A DNA stretch of 64,000 nucleotides from Lineus longissimus (Eukaryota; Nemertea; Pilidiophora; Heteronemertea; Lineidae). The DNA is taken from positions 9,674,501 through 9,738,500 of the forward strand of contig NC_088313.1 in NCBI RefSeq assembly GCF_910592395.1, in the 5' to 3' direction. Of the stretch, positions 35,756-47,992 are shown one piece after another (position 1 is the stretch's first letter; the number at the start of each line of letters is the position of its first letter). Under the pieces are notes generated by a model. That model was given only the letters and a program-made list of their open reading frames with translations, was not told the DNA's origin and searched no databases. The position numbers were made by a program, and so were the translations under genes.

Positions 35756-36940
35756 CTACTCGAGGGACGGTCCAGGAAGTTCAGACTCCTCGATATAGCC
35801 CTCCTCAACTTTTTTCCAATCCTCTACACTAGTTCTCGCCATGATTGATGCCATCTTCGCTGCTTGGTCTAGCTTACCACTTCTGGCATAATGTTTTGCC
35901 GAAGACTCGCCTGTCCAACCAATGTGTTGCATCATGGCTTCCAAACTACGAGGCGAGGTGTCCGTCTGTACAGACAGCAAACCAATTTAGATAGCACACC
36001 CACTCCTCATGCTATGAGGGGTTTCGCCCTCATCTATTCCCAAAATACGCAAATAATGCTTACGTCTCTGATAAGTTGCCTCGTAGGAAAGAGAACGATC
36101 AAGCACCCGTTGGCCGGACATTGGTCTGAACAGAAACCCCTGCTTTAAGTTGACATTCATAGAGGTGGCTACCTGGAGGTACCTCTTCAATCCCAAGATC
36201 GGGCAAACCATGGGCTCCTTGCAAGTAAATATAGTAAATATATTCGGATTATCCACGCGATAGGTTTTTCCCCACGTGTGCTTAATCGCGTAACCCGAAC
36301 CTCCCGGTAGCTCCCGTATTTCCTGGGTTAACATTATCCCAGCATCGTGTGCTCTATCCCCGCCGAAAAACATAAACTTGAATAAAGCCTGGTCCCTAGC
36401 AAGAATAAATCTCGAGGCTAGGTTGACCTCCTGGCGGGCCAACTGCCTGTCCATATACATAGAAATTAAGACTAATTTTGACATGAACAATGGTTTTGCC
36501 TGTGTTACCATGACATGGCCTTTACTTTGCTCCTCCCGGATCTGCTTTAAATAAGTCGAAACTTGATCCGAGATGACCGGATTTCCCTTACCGCCAGACG
36601 ACCACCTGTCTGGCCTTCCTAACTCTACAAAAATAGCCTTCAGCTGAGATATTCTCGATTTTACCGTACCGTAAGCGAGTCTTCTCGGACAATTACAAGT
36701 CGGCGACTTGCTGCCAATAGCCGTACATTGAGTGACATGAATCGCCGTCTTTCCTTCCTCATCGGCCCACGCGAAGTATAAGCAAATGTCATATGGGGAA
36801 CAGGTAACTACGTCCTTACCCAGATGCTTCAGGAATATCTCCAAACTCTTCTGAACCTTGGACTTTTTTGTCTGATACCTCGATGAGCCGAAACTTTCCA
36901 TCAAAAAATCCACACGACTTCTCAAACCGTAGATGTCCAC
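35756..36940 (-). pseudogene. DIRS tyrosine recombinase, one in-frame stop
   Basis: Reading runs from 36940 to a TAA at 35987-35989 and continues in the same frame to 35756. Conserved features: first Arg in FFGGDRAHDAG, HSMR box (HxxR) just before the stop, then QHIGW and the nucleophile Tyr in KHYAR after it. The stop falls between HxxR and the catalytic Tyr, so this copy cannot make an active enzyme without readthrough. Length without the stop is about 394 residues. Confidence 0.85.
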
Positions 36941-37634
36941 CGATGCCTGACTTTTCGCGTCACCAGGTCTCTAAATAGCCAAATTAGAAAGAGAGAAAAA
37001 GAAAAAAAAACATAAAATTTTTCGTCCACCCAGCCCTCCCAACCAGCTACAGCGACCCCAACCTAATGGCACACATTATACCACTAAATGCCGCTTTCAG
37101 CCAAGCCACACAACGTGACTCTGGTCCCTCCGTTACTGTAAACTCGGTCCTGAGCCAGACATTCCTAATAGAGAATTTTTTAAATCTATTTATTCATTAA
37201 TCGATAATGCTTGGCTTCAGGTATGTCAAAATTCCTTCCCTATGCCCTGAATTCTATTTGTGATATAAAGGTCAGAAATTTGACCTTCGAATCACTTCCG
37301 AATTATGCTACTTTACCCTTTGTCCCTGAGTGTCTGGCTCAAGGCCGTGTCACCGTACCTACTTTTGATTCACTTTTCCCAGGTCAGTCGATTATTTGGT
37401 AATCACACCTTACCCCGTATTATCTACAGGAATGTACAATAAATTGGTCACGACATAATCGTCCGATTGGTTCATAAGCATCGGCACTAAGCCCAGTGCT
37501 CTACGGAAATGTATCCCTGTAGAAAGACAATAATAGGGGCAAAACATGCATATTTGCCCCTGACCTTAGAGAAGTGAATCTAGAGTATCTCGTCAGCTGA
37601 GAGCATTGCTCCCCAAGGTTATGTTATTTTTACT

Positions 37635-39597
37635 CTACTCCAATACAAGCCTAGCAACCACCAGGGGACACCTCAGGGGCGAGCGCACATACCCTTGTTT
37701 TGACGGAAGATCAACTACATCATATTCGTTTTTGGCACCAAGTTGAAAAGTAACGTTAGCCGATGCCATCACAACCGGCCACCAGTGAGGTAGAGGCGAC
37801 AACTTTGGTATCACCAAAGTAATTCTAAGTGGCCTTGGGTTCTCCTGTAATAGAAAACTCAGAACCGCTCCCACTAAGCAAAATGGCGGAAAACAATAAT
37901 AATTCTCTGAATCAGACAAGGTTTTGGTGAACACATTCACCCCAGCTGAGTTTGGCAGGGGACATGGGGTGAAGTGTGGAAGTGCCCGTCCATTCCCATC
38001 TCTCATTGCATTCGAATCTAAAGCCATCATATCCATAGTATGTGGCCCGAATGAATCTTCCAGTTTTGACCACGCCGCTTCTGCCAGCTTGGCATCACTT
38101 AGGGACAATTTACGGGAGGGTGCGTCTGCCGGGTTATCACCAGATGGCACATAGAAAAGCTTCAAATCGCAATTATATCGCGCAACAAACTGAAATATGG
38201 ATTTCAGCAATCTCACCAGGTCAGTATCTCTCGCCCCCTGATTTTCCCATGATTTTACAACGGCTTGATTATCCACTGCCACGTCTACTCTCCTGTCCAG
38301 AATCAACTCCGGAATCGTCTGGAGGCTCTTTAGCAAGGCCTCAGCCTCCTTAAGATGGATGGGCCTATCATCACCGTGCTGCCACATGTCATGAATCATC
38401 TGCCCGTCCGAAAAAGCAGCTCCCCAGGCGTATCCACTCGCATCCGTCGAGAACTGAAAATCAACATGACGCTCCCCCCTCCAATTCGCCCAGTTTGTAT
38501 GGTCATCCAAGAACCGCCAAAACATTATCTCCTCCCTCACGTCTCCAACAACCTCAATATCTTTTTTGGCTTTCCCGGCTCGACCAATCGCGCAAGCCAT
38601 TGCTCTGATGTACAGGCTAGCAACTGGGACGCATAACTTGAAAGACACGCATTTTCCCATTAGTTTTTGCAGAGTTTTCACTGGCACCGTATCCTCCCCC
38701 AGAATGTTTTCCCTCAATTCAATGAATTTTTGTTTCTTGGCCTCTGGAATTTGAAATTGTCTTAAATCAGAATGGACAATCAAACCAAGGTTTGTAAGAG
38801 CACATGTAGGGACCCAAATGCTCTTGAGTAACTCGAACGTGAACTCAAGCAGTGTAAGCGTGGCTGCATTACAATATATGGCCATTCCCGTTTGCTGTAA
38901 TTTTGAGCCTCTAACGAACTTCGCCGGCCCCAAAAACCTGTCGTCTATGTATTGTGTTGTTACCACTCCTTTTAACCTCAAAAATGCTGTAGCTTGCATA
39001 CCCACGGACTGATAGACAAAAGGAGATTCGGACCATCCAAATGGCAAGCACTTGTATTGCATATACCATCCGCCGAATTGAATGCCGAAATATTTCCTTG
39101 ACCTCTCGGTCAAAAATACATCCAAATAGGCGGATTTCTCATCTGAAGCAGCCATCAAATCTCCTATGTCTATCAGTGTGGGTATCAACGAGGAACCCTC
39201 CAAGGAAAATGGTATATGCTTCATGAATAAATTCAAAAATCTTTCATCATGGCACAGACGATTTTTTTCTTCCCCCGGTCACCATTAACAGTGGCATCAC
39301 CAAATGAGGAGGGGCAACTTCCCCAACTCGTCCCAGGAGCTCCAGCGACCCATTTGCCAAACCCTCCTCCAGATGTCGCGCTATTTCCTCGCCATGTGGT
39401 GCACAGTTGTTGTGGTTTTCGAATATCGCAGGTGGTGGGATTTTCGCCTCATACCGGACACCGTTGAATGTCCTTTTAAACGGCTGAATGAAATTGTAAA
39501 TATCTACCTTATTCTCAACCCAATCTCCCACCATCTGCGTTGACTCATTGTCCACCAACTTCAACAATACTTTCCAGTTGTCCACTTCTTCGTGCAA
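37635..39597 (-). pseudogene. DIRS reverse transcriptase-RNase H, one frameshift
   Basis: Two minus frames (39247-39597, then 37635-39236) form one RT-RNase H gene. The frame changes at a seven-base homopolymer (39262-39268), consistent with a 1-base slip. RT landmarks: MPLLMV near the N-terminus, RFLNLF, DEKSAY (first catalytic Asp) and QYIDDR (YxDD box). RNase H landmarks: STDASGYAWG, KEAEALL, VAVDNQAV and NPADAPSR. The C-terminal part has the PPFCLV and WWP motifs common after RNase H in DIRS-type pol. Its product would copy element RNA into DNA. Confidence 0.85.
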
Positions 39598-40210
39598 CTG
39601 TCCTGCTACAAAGTGTTTTTAATCTCTCAATTGTAAATTTTTTAGGAGATCTTCCCAGTTATTCCCCAATTTCTGCCAATCCTTCGTAAGAAACTCAGGG
39701 TCTGGATGATGAGCGGAGGGGAACGGCCTGCCCGTGCAGTCGACAAACTCCGGCAACCTTACTTCTGACGTTGCCTTGACCGGATTGAACTCCGCATTTT
39801 TTTTCCATTCTGGGATACCACTTGACTGAAATGCCGAAATAAACCGTCATTATTTTTCCAACAAAGCGACGTTGAAATAAGACTGCAAGGGCAGCCCTCC
39901 CCCTCCCGCTCCCACTGGGCATCAGTGTCCCAGCGAAAACTAGAAGAGAAGACCTAACCCACTGATATTTTCGTCCTGTCCAGAAATTCAACTAATACCT
40001 ACACGTATCTAAACGGAAACAACAAACTCCTCACTTTCCTTTAACCTATTTTATTGCCTAATTACTTTTCCTTCAGCTTCTTACTTTTACAATACTGATA
40101 TTTTTTATATACTAACCGATCCGCTTCCCAACAATCTTAAACCCGCATCACACTTTTCTCATCTTAACATTCACCAAATTTGTCTTTTCCTTCTTATTTC
40201 AAACCAATAA
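39598..40210 (-). other. DIRS gag-pol spacer / N-terminal pol region
   Basis: Minus-frame pieces (39695-39991 and a run ending NLQLRD just before a stop near 39620) may be the beginning of pol in several frames or an intron. I cannot join them with confidence. Confidence 0.35.
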
Positions 40211-42368
40211 TTACTCGGCCTTTGTTAGTTGAGGGGCGTTGGCCGTATTCTGAGGACATGCCCTAATGAGATGCTCTGACGAATTACACAAATAACAATT
40301 TCTTGCGGCGTAGCCAACTCTAGGACCGGATCTGAAATTTCGTCTCCCCCTAAACCCTCTACGATATGGGACATTCGCGTAAGTCTGATTAGTGAAACCC
40401 CCCTGTTCCATCTTCTTCTCCTCCTTTTCTTTTTCTTTTTCTTCTTTCTTCTTTGCTTTACGCCAGGTATCCACCGCCGCCTGCGCCTTCCTAGCTTGTT
40501 CCGTCCCCACTAACCTGGTGATCAAGGTATGTAGAGAACCAGACTTATCGTTCTCCCGGCACATTTTCAGCGCCAACTTGTAGGAATCTGCTTCCTCGTG
40601 ATCCACTCTGGACGCAGTATCATATAGGTGTTCCATTGCCGCTAACAATACACCGTTGTCAGTGGTAGATCGTAACGCTAGGGTCCTCACCTGCTTTAAC
40701 GCCGCTTCTACCGAGCCCTTCTCTTGTTCCTGCTTTAACTTCTTCATAGACTTTTCCAGTTCGTCCACTCGAGAGCTCTCGCCGGTTGTACTGGTTTTCT
40801 CACCGGTTGCACCCTGCCAAATAATTAAAACAAATTAACTGACGAGCCATAAAGATTTTCTAATTCTTTCCCGTTCTATTATTCCAACAACCAAACCAAT
40901 CTCTTTTTTTTTTCTTTTTTTTTTTTTTTTTCATTGATCTCATTAACTCTCCTACTCCCTCTGCCATAACCCGCTATGACAATTAATAATGTAGGCCCGG
41001 CCCTTTGTCTTCGATGACCGTGACTTTAATCATCTTCCCTCGGAAGGTCGACCTCGTGATAACACATGGTGCGCAACTGCTAGCTGATACCGTCGAGTAA
41101 AGTTTTTTCAATAAATAAATAAATTTTCCTCACCCTCTTGACTCCTTTTGCTTGTTGCGCACTTGTTCCTTTTTGCTCGGCCTGCGACGTAGTATCTTGC
41201 CCGGCTGGCTGCACCGTACTAGTAGTCGCGGACAACACCTGCCCTGGCTGTGCCATACTGTTTGCCTGTAACACTGCGCAATGCAGCATATGTCTTCGGT
41301 TCTCTACCGAATCATCCGCGTCTATCAGATCGAGAAGAGCCTGCAAATAACACGTGATATATTAATTTTTATTACCCGCTAAGGTCTAGGCCTACCCTCC
41401 GAGAAACCAACCAAACATATTTCCCTTCCTTTGGTCTACCTATCCAACGCCTCATTATTACCCCTAAACTTCACATTCAAATGACCTCCATCATCGCATG
41501 TATGTCGGCATAACTTTTTTATCTCTCTTTAGTCTCCGCAGTTCCTGGCCGCTTTTACAGCAGTGGCAGCTACATTTATACCGTAACGTTACAGGGGTGG
41601 GTGACGTATCCGCCTCTTTTATGTTAAACCCCCTTCGTTCTCTCCACCGCATTTTCTCTCGGCGCCGCCTCTACCCGAGCCTGTCAATGACCCATACTTA
41701 GGAATTTTCATTATTAATATTTCTTTACCGAATGCTACCCTGAACCTTATCTACATGGTCTCGGCCCTACTCTGAATTTTTCTTAGCCTCAGACAGATAT
41801 TTCTCCGTCTGGCGAATTTATTCTCACCAACAAGTCCAGTAATAAACAAACCCGCACTAATTCTAACCGGTCATGCCTTTCGATTTTTCTCATTTTTACC
41901 CAGTTTTTTAAAGGGCGTCTACAAGTATATATAGGCCTGAGCTAGGCCGGCAATATAACCAATTACTCGATTAATTTTTCCGATAGGGGTCTTCTATCTT
42001 ACGGCACATGCTTGTGGAAATTTTGAGAGAAATGTGACCCAGTCTTTTTACTACCGCGGTTGTAGCCTTATACCTCTAACTCCACTACTGACCATCGACC
42101 TAGCCTCCGCTCACACTGGACACTGAACAATATCAAATAAATTGTTTTATTACTCACCGACGCCTCATGTCCCGTCAGTCCTTTTGACTCTCTGTTCAGG
42201 TCTTCTTTCGAATATGAATGAAGCAAATGCTTCTTCGACACGCTCGCTAGTGACTCTTGTGCTTGTAGAGTGTCCACTTGCAAATTTTTAAATCTCAAAA
42301 TCACTGGCAGCACATCTGCTCCTCTCAGGGAGTGGCCCTCCTTGAGCCATACAATTGGTGATGACATG
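40211..42368 (-). CDS. DIRS gag-like protein, three exons
   Basis: Exons appear at about 42159-42367 (MSSPIVWLKEG..., ending GHEAS/GTGAGT), about 41132-41344 (ALLDLIDADD..., Gln/Thr-rich, donor GTGAGGAAA) and about 40211-40815 (after a GGCAG acceptor). The last exon has a charged coiled-coil stretch (KKKEEKEKEKEEKK), an Arg/Gly-rich segment and a zinc knuckle (CYLCNSSEHLIRAC, CX2CX4HX4C), as expected for a nucleic-acid-binding gag. Introns inside a retroelement gag are unusual and mean the genomic copy came from unspliced RNA. Confidence 0.65.
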
Positions 42369-43099
42369 TTTGAACCTGTGCTTCTGACGATTCAGATTCA
42401 ACTGACCCCAAAGCTCGCCAAAAACTCCCTATACCACATTCATTCGATCCCCGATTCGATCACGTGCTCTGCGTCATCCCGTCCGAGGGCTTCTATGAAC
42501 TCCCAAACCCCCTCAATTTCACCTGATCATAAAAGAATTTTTGGTTTTCAACACTTTTCTGCTGACTAATCCCTTCCTTGGGCGCCACCCTCTTCGTTTT
42601 TCAGTGCATTCACTAATAGAGTCTTCGCCGGCGTAACCAAACTCCAAGTCCCCTCAATACCAAGCATGATTACCGTCGTCATACTTTCTCATGTGCATTG
42701 AACTACGACATCCCGACTTGAGTAATGTAAACCTACTAAATCTTCCATACAACTTGCCCATTTTGTTACGCCCTTTTGTTTTATTTTTCTATGCATACAT
42801 ACTGGTCCTGTCACCTATTTACACTATTTAACGCACTTCACTATTCGGTCTATTGAAAATACCTGACTGGACCCAACTTAGATTGACTTTTCCGTCCCTC
42901 TTTTCCCAACCATGATTTTCCATTGGCCCTCTCTTGGCTCAATCTTCTTCCCACTTGGGCTCTCTAATAAGCTAAATCAGTCTGCCGCTTTGCCATTTCC
43001 TTTTTCGCAATTTTTTACACTCGTTCATCTAGTCTCACTTAGCTTACTGCGTGCCCTAGGGCCTATCCTGTCCACCAAGATTGCCCCCCAGCAAAAATT

Positions 43100-43530
43100 T
43101 CTCCACATCGGTCATCTAGGCGAACCTAGCCTACCTTCCTGCCCTAGGGCCTATCCTGTCCAACAGGATTACCCCCGGCATCTATTTCTCACCTTCGGTC
43201 ATCTAGGCGAACCTAGCCTACCGTCTTGCCCTAGGGCCTATCCTGTCCAACAGGATTACCCCCGGCATCTATTTCTCACCCTCGGTCATCTAGGCGAACC
43301 TAGCCTACCGTCTTGCCCTAAGGTATATCCTGTCCAACAGGATTACCCCCCGGCATCCATATCTCACCCTCGGTCATCTAGGCGAACCTAGCCTACCGTC
43401 TTGCCCTAGGGCCTATCCTGTCCAACAGGATTCCCCCCCCCCCCCCCCCGGCATCCATTTCTCACCCTCGGTCATCTAGGCGAACCTAGCCTACCGTCTT
43501 GCCCTAGGGCCTATCCTGTCCAACAGGATT
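43100..43530 (+). repeat. 87-bp minisatellite in the DIRS leader
   Basis: About five copies of a unit containing GGCGAACCTAGCCTACC and CCTATCCTGTCCAACAGGATT, spaced 87-88 bases, with one copy stretched by a 17-C run at 43433-43449. It lies just inside the 5' repeat (A1). The 159-codon plus frame through it is an artefact. Confidence 0.9.
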
Positions 43531-43855
43531 ACCCCCCGGCACACACTCCAAAAACGAGTATACTTGGCCTCAACAATCCACACGGTTGAACACGGAGCTT
43601 TCAGACCGCGTGTCCGCCCTGATCGGATTTCCAAAACCAACTGAGGGAATAGGGCAATCCCATGTCCTCTGACGTCACACCGCTTAGGATATCAAATCAG
43701 GGAACTGTTAGAATTAAGGGATCAGGGGAGCAACTTTTTGTCGTGTGCTGAGATCAAAACACTTCTAGATTTTTTGTGTACAATGTAAGTGTCTGAATAC
43801 TTTTATTGTTTTGTCCATAAGTTAAAAATTATGTCGAGATTTCGGTGATGTTCTT

Positions 43856-45480
43856 TTGTTGGCACCCGCACAAAATGTTCATGCACTTGCACAATATTTC
43901 TGTACCCTTAGTACGAATAAACATACATATAATGCAACATTTGAAGACCAGAACTGGGAGAATACCTTACAATCTGTCAAGCGCATAAGTAGTAGATGGA
44001 AGCCCATCTTCCCGTTCCTTTCTCTAAAGGGCAGTGTCCTAGTCATCAGTTACCTGGCAGCTTCAAGGCTGTGGCATAAATTTCATATTTTATCACCTCC
44101 CAAGAAACTCGTTTCTGACATTCAGGCTGTTTTCACCAACTCATTCTGGCATGGTAAGCGTCACTGGGTAAAGCAAAGCCTTCTATATCTGCACACGGAG
44201 GATGGTGGCCTCGGCCTGGTTGGTGTAGCGCCCAAAATTGCGTCGTTCCGACTAGCTTTCTTTTCGGGGAGGCAGACCATCCTGCTTTTGGAATGTGCCG
44301 ATATATTTTCAGAGACTATCGGGCGTTGAACTATGACATTCAGTGGTTCATGTGTGATCTACCGATGGGGTTTTGGCCTCCTTCCACCAAACTGTATCAG
44401 TACATGAGGGATTGCATCACTTCCCAAGCCGTTTTAACCATCCTCAGCACTGTTGACAAAAGATATCAAATTCTCTCTGAACCAATCTTTTTCAACCCGA
44501 CCCTCCTGCCAGGTTACAACCCCTCAAATTCTATCCTAAACCTCACAACATTTCCACCATTGCTGGTCGTTTCAATCCAGATGGTTCCCTCAAAGCCGTG
44601 GAAGAAATCCATCAGCTTGCAAGCAACCACACTCTTCGCCTATTGGAAAAGGAGCGCCATGCACTACTCAGGGCTATTCCCGAAACTTGGCTCGGAGTAA
44701 TTCGGTCCCCGGAGTCTCCTCCTTTGGGCAAGCGAACCTGCACGCCCCTCAGTGTCCTTAATTGATCTACTCGATTCAGAAAAGTGCTTTCGGTTTCAGG
44801 ACCTGGCCACCAAGAAATTCTACAACATTTTTGGTAGGGCACACTACTCCCAAACACACGCCAACCAACCGGGATACAAGTAGAAGAATTCTCTCTTGTC
44901 GGCAAATTATCCGAGGTTTTCGGCTATTTTCACTTCTCCCATTTCAAAAGAGCATGGGAACGTGCAATGGCGGATTTCTCATGGTGCCATAGCCAACCAA
45001 GTATTCCGCTGTGATGCTGGCTTTGCCCGAACTCCTGACTGTCTTTTCTGCTCTGCTTACGATGATCCAAAGCACTCATTCTTGGAGTGCCCCTCCACCA
45101 GTAATCTTTGTGCACTTATGATTCGACTCGCTAGTGGTCTTGACACAGACTATGTATTTTGTCCCGAAGATTACGTATTTCTATTGTCACCAAACACAAC
45201 TGTCAGGAAGCAGCTAAATCTCATCTTTGTTTTGTCCAAATCAGCAACCTACAAAGCCCTTTCAAATAAGAGCTTTGGCTCCGGCCTACTGACTCCCTAT
45301 TACTATTCAAATCATATCCCAGAAAGACCATCCAAACTGACTTCGATTTCTACCGTCTCACAAATAATTTAAACGCGTTTCTAATATTCTGGTGTCACAC
45401 CGATGCCTTCTGCGTCATCGATCGAGAAGACAATATTGTCTTTAGCCATAACATAGTTTCAAACTAGTGAACTAGTCTTC
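43856..45480 (+). pseudogene. Decayed L1/Tx1-like LINE, 3' part of ORF2
   Basis: Three frames (43856-44329, 44293-44700, 44896-45372) carry pieces of the RT C-terminal region: SLKGSVLVISYLAASRLWHK, FWHGKRHW, DGGLGLVG, then VQWRISHGAIAN and a Cys/His cluster (CLFCSAYDDPKHSFLEC). That order is typical of L1/Tx1-clade ORF2. Frame changes separate them and the endonuclease and catalytic RT parts are missing. Confidence 0.75.
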
Positions 45481-46981
45481 CGCTTGGAAGCAGGGTAGAG
45501 CCCAGCTCCCAGCCAGGAAGGGCGGCAGCATTGTATCTCTCATTTTTCCTACATAGCCTACATTAAAAGAATCACCTTCCATCGTAAGACGCATTACTTA
45601 GTATTAGGCCAACCGCTGGCGACCTAGAATTGTTACTGGGTTGGTGTCATTCTCATTTTCACTTTCTCTTAGAGTTGCTTAGCTTCTCAATAATTTTGTC
45701 CCTTACCTATGTTGCAATTCTATTAGTACTCACTCAATATATAGTGCATCTCACTTTCTATTTTGCAGGAAAGAAGACGCGGTCTCTCGGGCAGCTGGTC
45801 TTTAAACCGGCCGTGACCCCAATTGAATCCATCCTAACAATAACAATAAAATTTTCAGGTCCCACAGTTCTTTCACATTTTGCACTTTTTCATTGGTGGC
45901 TTCTTGCCTTTGCCCTGATATGATCAGATCTCCCTGATCGGCACACTTTCATTTTCTAACAGCTTAACTCACCAATATAATACCGGAAGTGATGAGTATA
46001 TACACACCAACTAAATTTGTTCTTTCACCCTTGTACTGTCCTGATTCAATACCTATTATTATTGTTGTCGTCGTCGTCGTCGTCGTTGTTATCATACACT
46101 GTGCAATAATAGAATGTATCATAATTGCACCTACACATTGTAACAAACACAAATTCCAGATCTCCATTAATAATGACTTTTGCCTAATTGATGCTCATCT
46201 TGTGTTCCATCGATCTGGAACTGGTAAAAGTGTCTTTATGTCTACCACCGCCTTAACCGGAATCACCTAATGTTTCGTATGTTCATGTAAATTTTACCCG
46301 TGAAGCCATTCAGGTATGTCTCCAATCCATATCTTCAGCGCAAAATGTGTTGTTCGCGTGGGCTTTTTCGTACGAACATCCTGAGATCGTGTGTTTGTTG
46401 TATGAATAGCTGGCCAGGCTAACATGCCAAAAGTAATTGACGGTGCTGCAGTCCCGGCACTAGAGTTATAAATGCAACATCGCCCCAGCAGTTAAAAGAA
46501 TGTTGGTGGTGTAATGGTAAAAACACTGACCTATTACGCCACCGACCCGAGATCGGAACCTATTTTTGGCCTATTTTTGTTCCTTATTTTTTCCGTGATT
46601 CTTATCATTTTTAAGTGAATACATACATTATTAGTGAATCGCACTTTCAGTAATGAGCAAAAACTTGCAAAATATGGCTATTCTGATCGCGCATATTTTT
46701 TACTCTAAATACGAACTGTTACTTTAAATTTGAGGATGAAATTTGACAACGTTTAAAGTGCATAGGTGCCCATAAAACCAGATAAATTTTACTATTCAGA
46801 CGAAGACAACGACAATGCCAGGCCGACATGACACGCGTGCGCCGCCTGTTGATAGTTTAATTAACTAATGTTATATAGATTCCCAGCCTCGACCAACACC
46901 AATACGCCAAGTGGTTACTGCAACTCCGAAACGGGCAACTTAAATACATATGCAATATAACGGCAACTACATAGTCCCACC
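45481..46981. other. Repeat-rich non-coding stretch
   Basis: Contains a (GTC)n run at 46061-46085 and a repeat copy at 46212-46755 (listed separately). No gene supported. Confidence 0.45.
46212..46755 (+). repeat. Dispersed repeat with tRNA-like module (possible SINE), copy 1
   Basis: Related throughout, with indels, to 53253-53670 in the same orientation. Inside it 46500-46560 reads like a degenerate tRNA promoter: GTGGTGTAATGGTAAAAACACTG (A-box-like) followed by GACCCGAGATCGGAACC (T-arm/B-box-like). The 3' half has AGTGAATCGCACTTTC and TGCAAAATATGGCT phrases. Confidence 0.5.
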
Positions 46982-47084
46982 ATGGATTGTATTCAAATCC
47001 AATCGAAATGTCACATCATACTAGAAAATGCCAAGATTGTCGATGCAGTCATTACAGATTTGTCGCGGGGATTTGATCGGACAT

Positions 47085-47781
47085 TAGAGAGTTTTCGCTA
47101 TCCCGTCCGAGAACCAATCCACCGAGAACGGTTCCCGTTCCCGTTCCCGTTCTCGGAAACGTAAAAAACGGTTTCGCATTCCCGTCCGACATCCGATACG
47201 CGTCAATAGATGGCTGCACTGTTCGCTGTCATGGAAACGATAATCATGGCGCGCAATTTGATCAACATTGCAATTGAGCATGAGGATGACGATTTCAGTT
47301 TGCGATGGACCATTTGGCGTACGAAAGGAGAGAGAGTACTTATAACCCAAACTGGCCTCGTTTTAACGTAGACAAACTCAGCGATGCAAAATTGCAAAAC
47401 TCAGTGTCTTGCAAAATTTCGCATGCATGCAGTGTACGTGTGTACGTGAGCTCGCTTTGGGTGGTGCCGTCCGCTGGCTCAATGTCGGCTATCCTCAATT
47501 TTTATCGACTTTTGAAACAATTGTATAGTTGTCTGATGATTTATTGTGTATAAAAGGGTTGCCGTACCGCAAGTGTATCCCATATATTTGCCATATTCGC
47601 TGCAATTGTATCTCAATTGATCTTGATCAGTTCTCGGGATGAGCAAGCGGGAACCAAGGCCTGACTGACGGAATCCGATTTCGAGAACGGAGAAACCTGC
47701 CGAAAAATTGATGACGTCATACGCATAATCCCCCGATTCCCGGTGAATTTCTCGGCGGAACGGGATAGCGAAAACTCTCTA
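47085..47781. mobile_element. 697-bp MITE with TA duplication
   Basis: Ends are TA/GAGAGTTTTCGCTATCCCG...CGGGATAGCGAAAACTCTC/TA. Internal CCCGTT repeats occur near 47145-47160. No transposase. The TA duplication points to a Tc1/mariner-like or related source. Confidence 0.75.
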
Positions 47782-47992
47782 ATATGCCTAACCCAAAACG
47801 ATCGCCAACACACGACTTGATCCTCAAAGTCAACGACGTGCTCGGGTAGTCTGGGCTCTTCAGCCGGGTTATGGCAATCAGACTAGGAGACGGAAATAAA
47901 ACCTAACCGAAGACGATATAAAACCTGACCGAAGACGGAGCGCACCGGCCATACTGGCGTCTAACCGGGTACGCACGCATTTACAACCTAAA

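Larger units (their letters stand above)
35027..43691 (-). mobile_element. DIRS-order retrotransposon, PAT/Ngaro type
   Basis: In minus orientation the element is A1 (43628-43691), gag exons, RT-RNase H, tyrosine recombinase, B1 (35332-35401), A2 (35268-35331), B2 (35027-35096). The A copies and the B copies are each near-identical, and B1 abuts A2. This A1-ORFs-B1-A2-B2 layout is the split direct repeat design of PAT and Ngaro elements, which integrate with a tyrosine recombinase instead of a DDE integrase and leave no target duplication. Length is 8.67 kb. The copy has at least one frameshift (RT) and one stop (recombinase). No methyltransferase domain was recognised. Confidence 0.85.

Noticed and set aside
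37924-39597. Several plus-strand frames opposite the RT-RNase H gene
   Set aside because: Shadows of the minus-strand pol frame, without motifs of their own.
42912-43391. 159-codon plus-strand frame
   Set aside because: Runs through the 87-base minisatellite, giving a 29-residue repeated peptide with no recognisable domain.
45964-46270. Frames with poly-Thr or poly-Val runs
   Set aside because: Caused by the (GTC)n microsatellite at 46061-46085.
46500-46560. A functional tRNA gene
   Set aside because: D-arm and T-arm promoter-like words are present but the acceptor and anticodon stems do not pair convincingly; treated as a tRNA-derived repeat.
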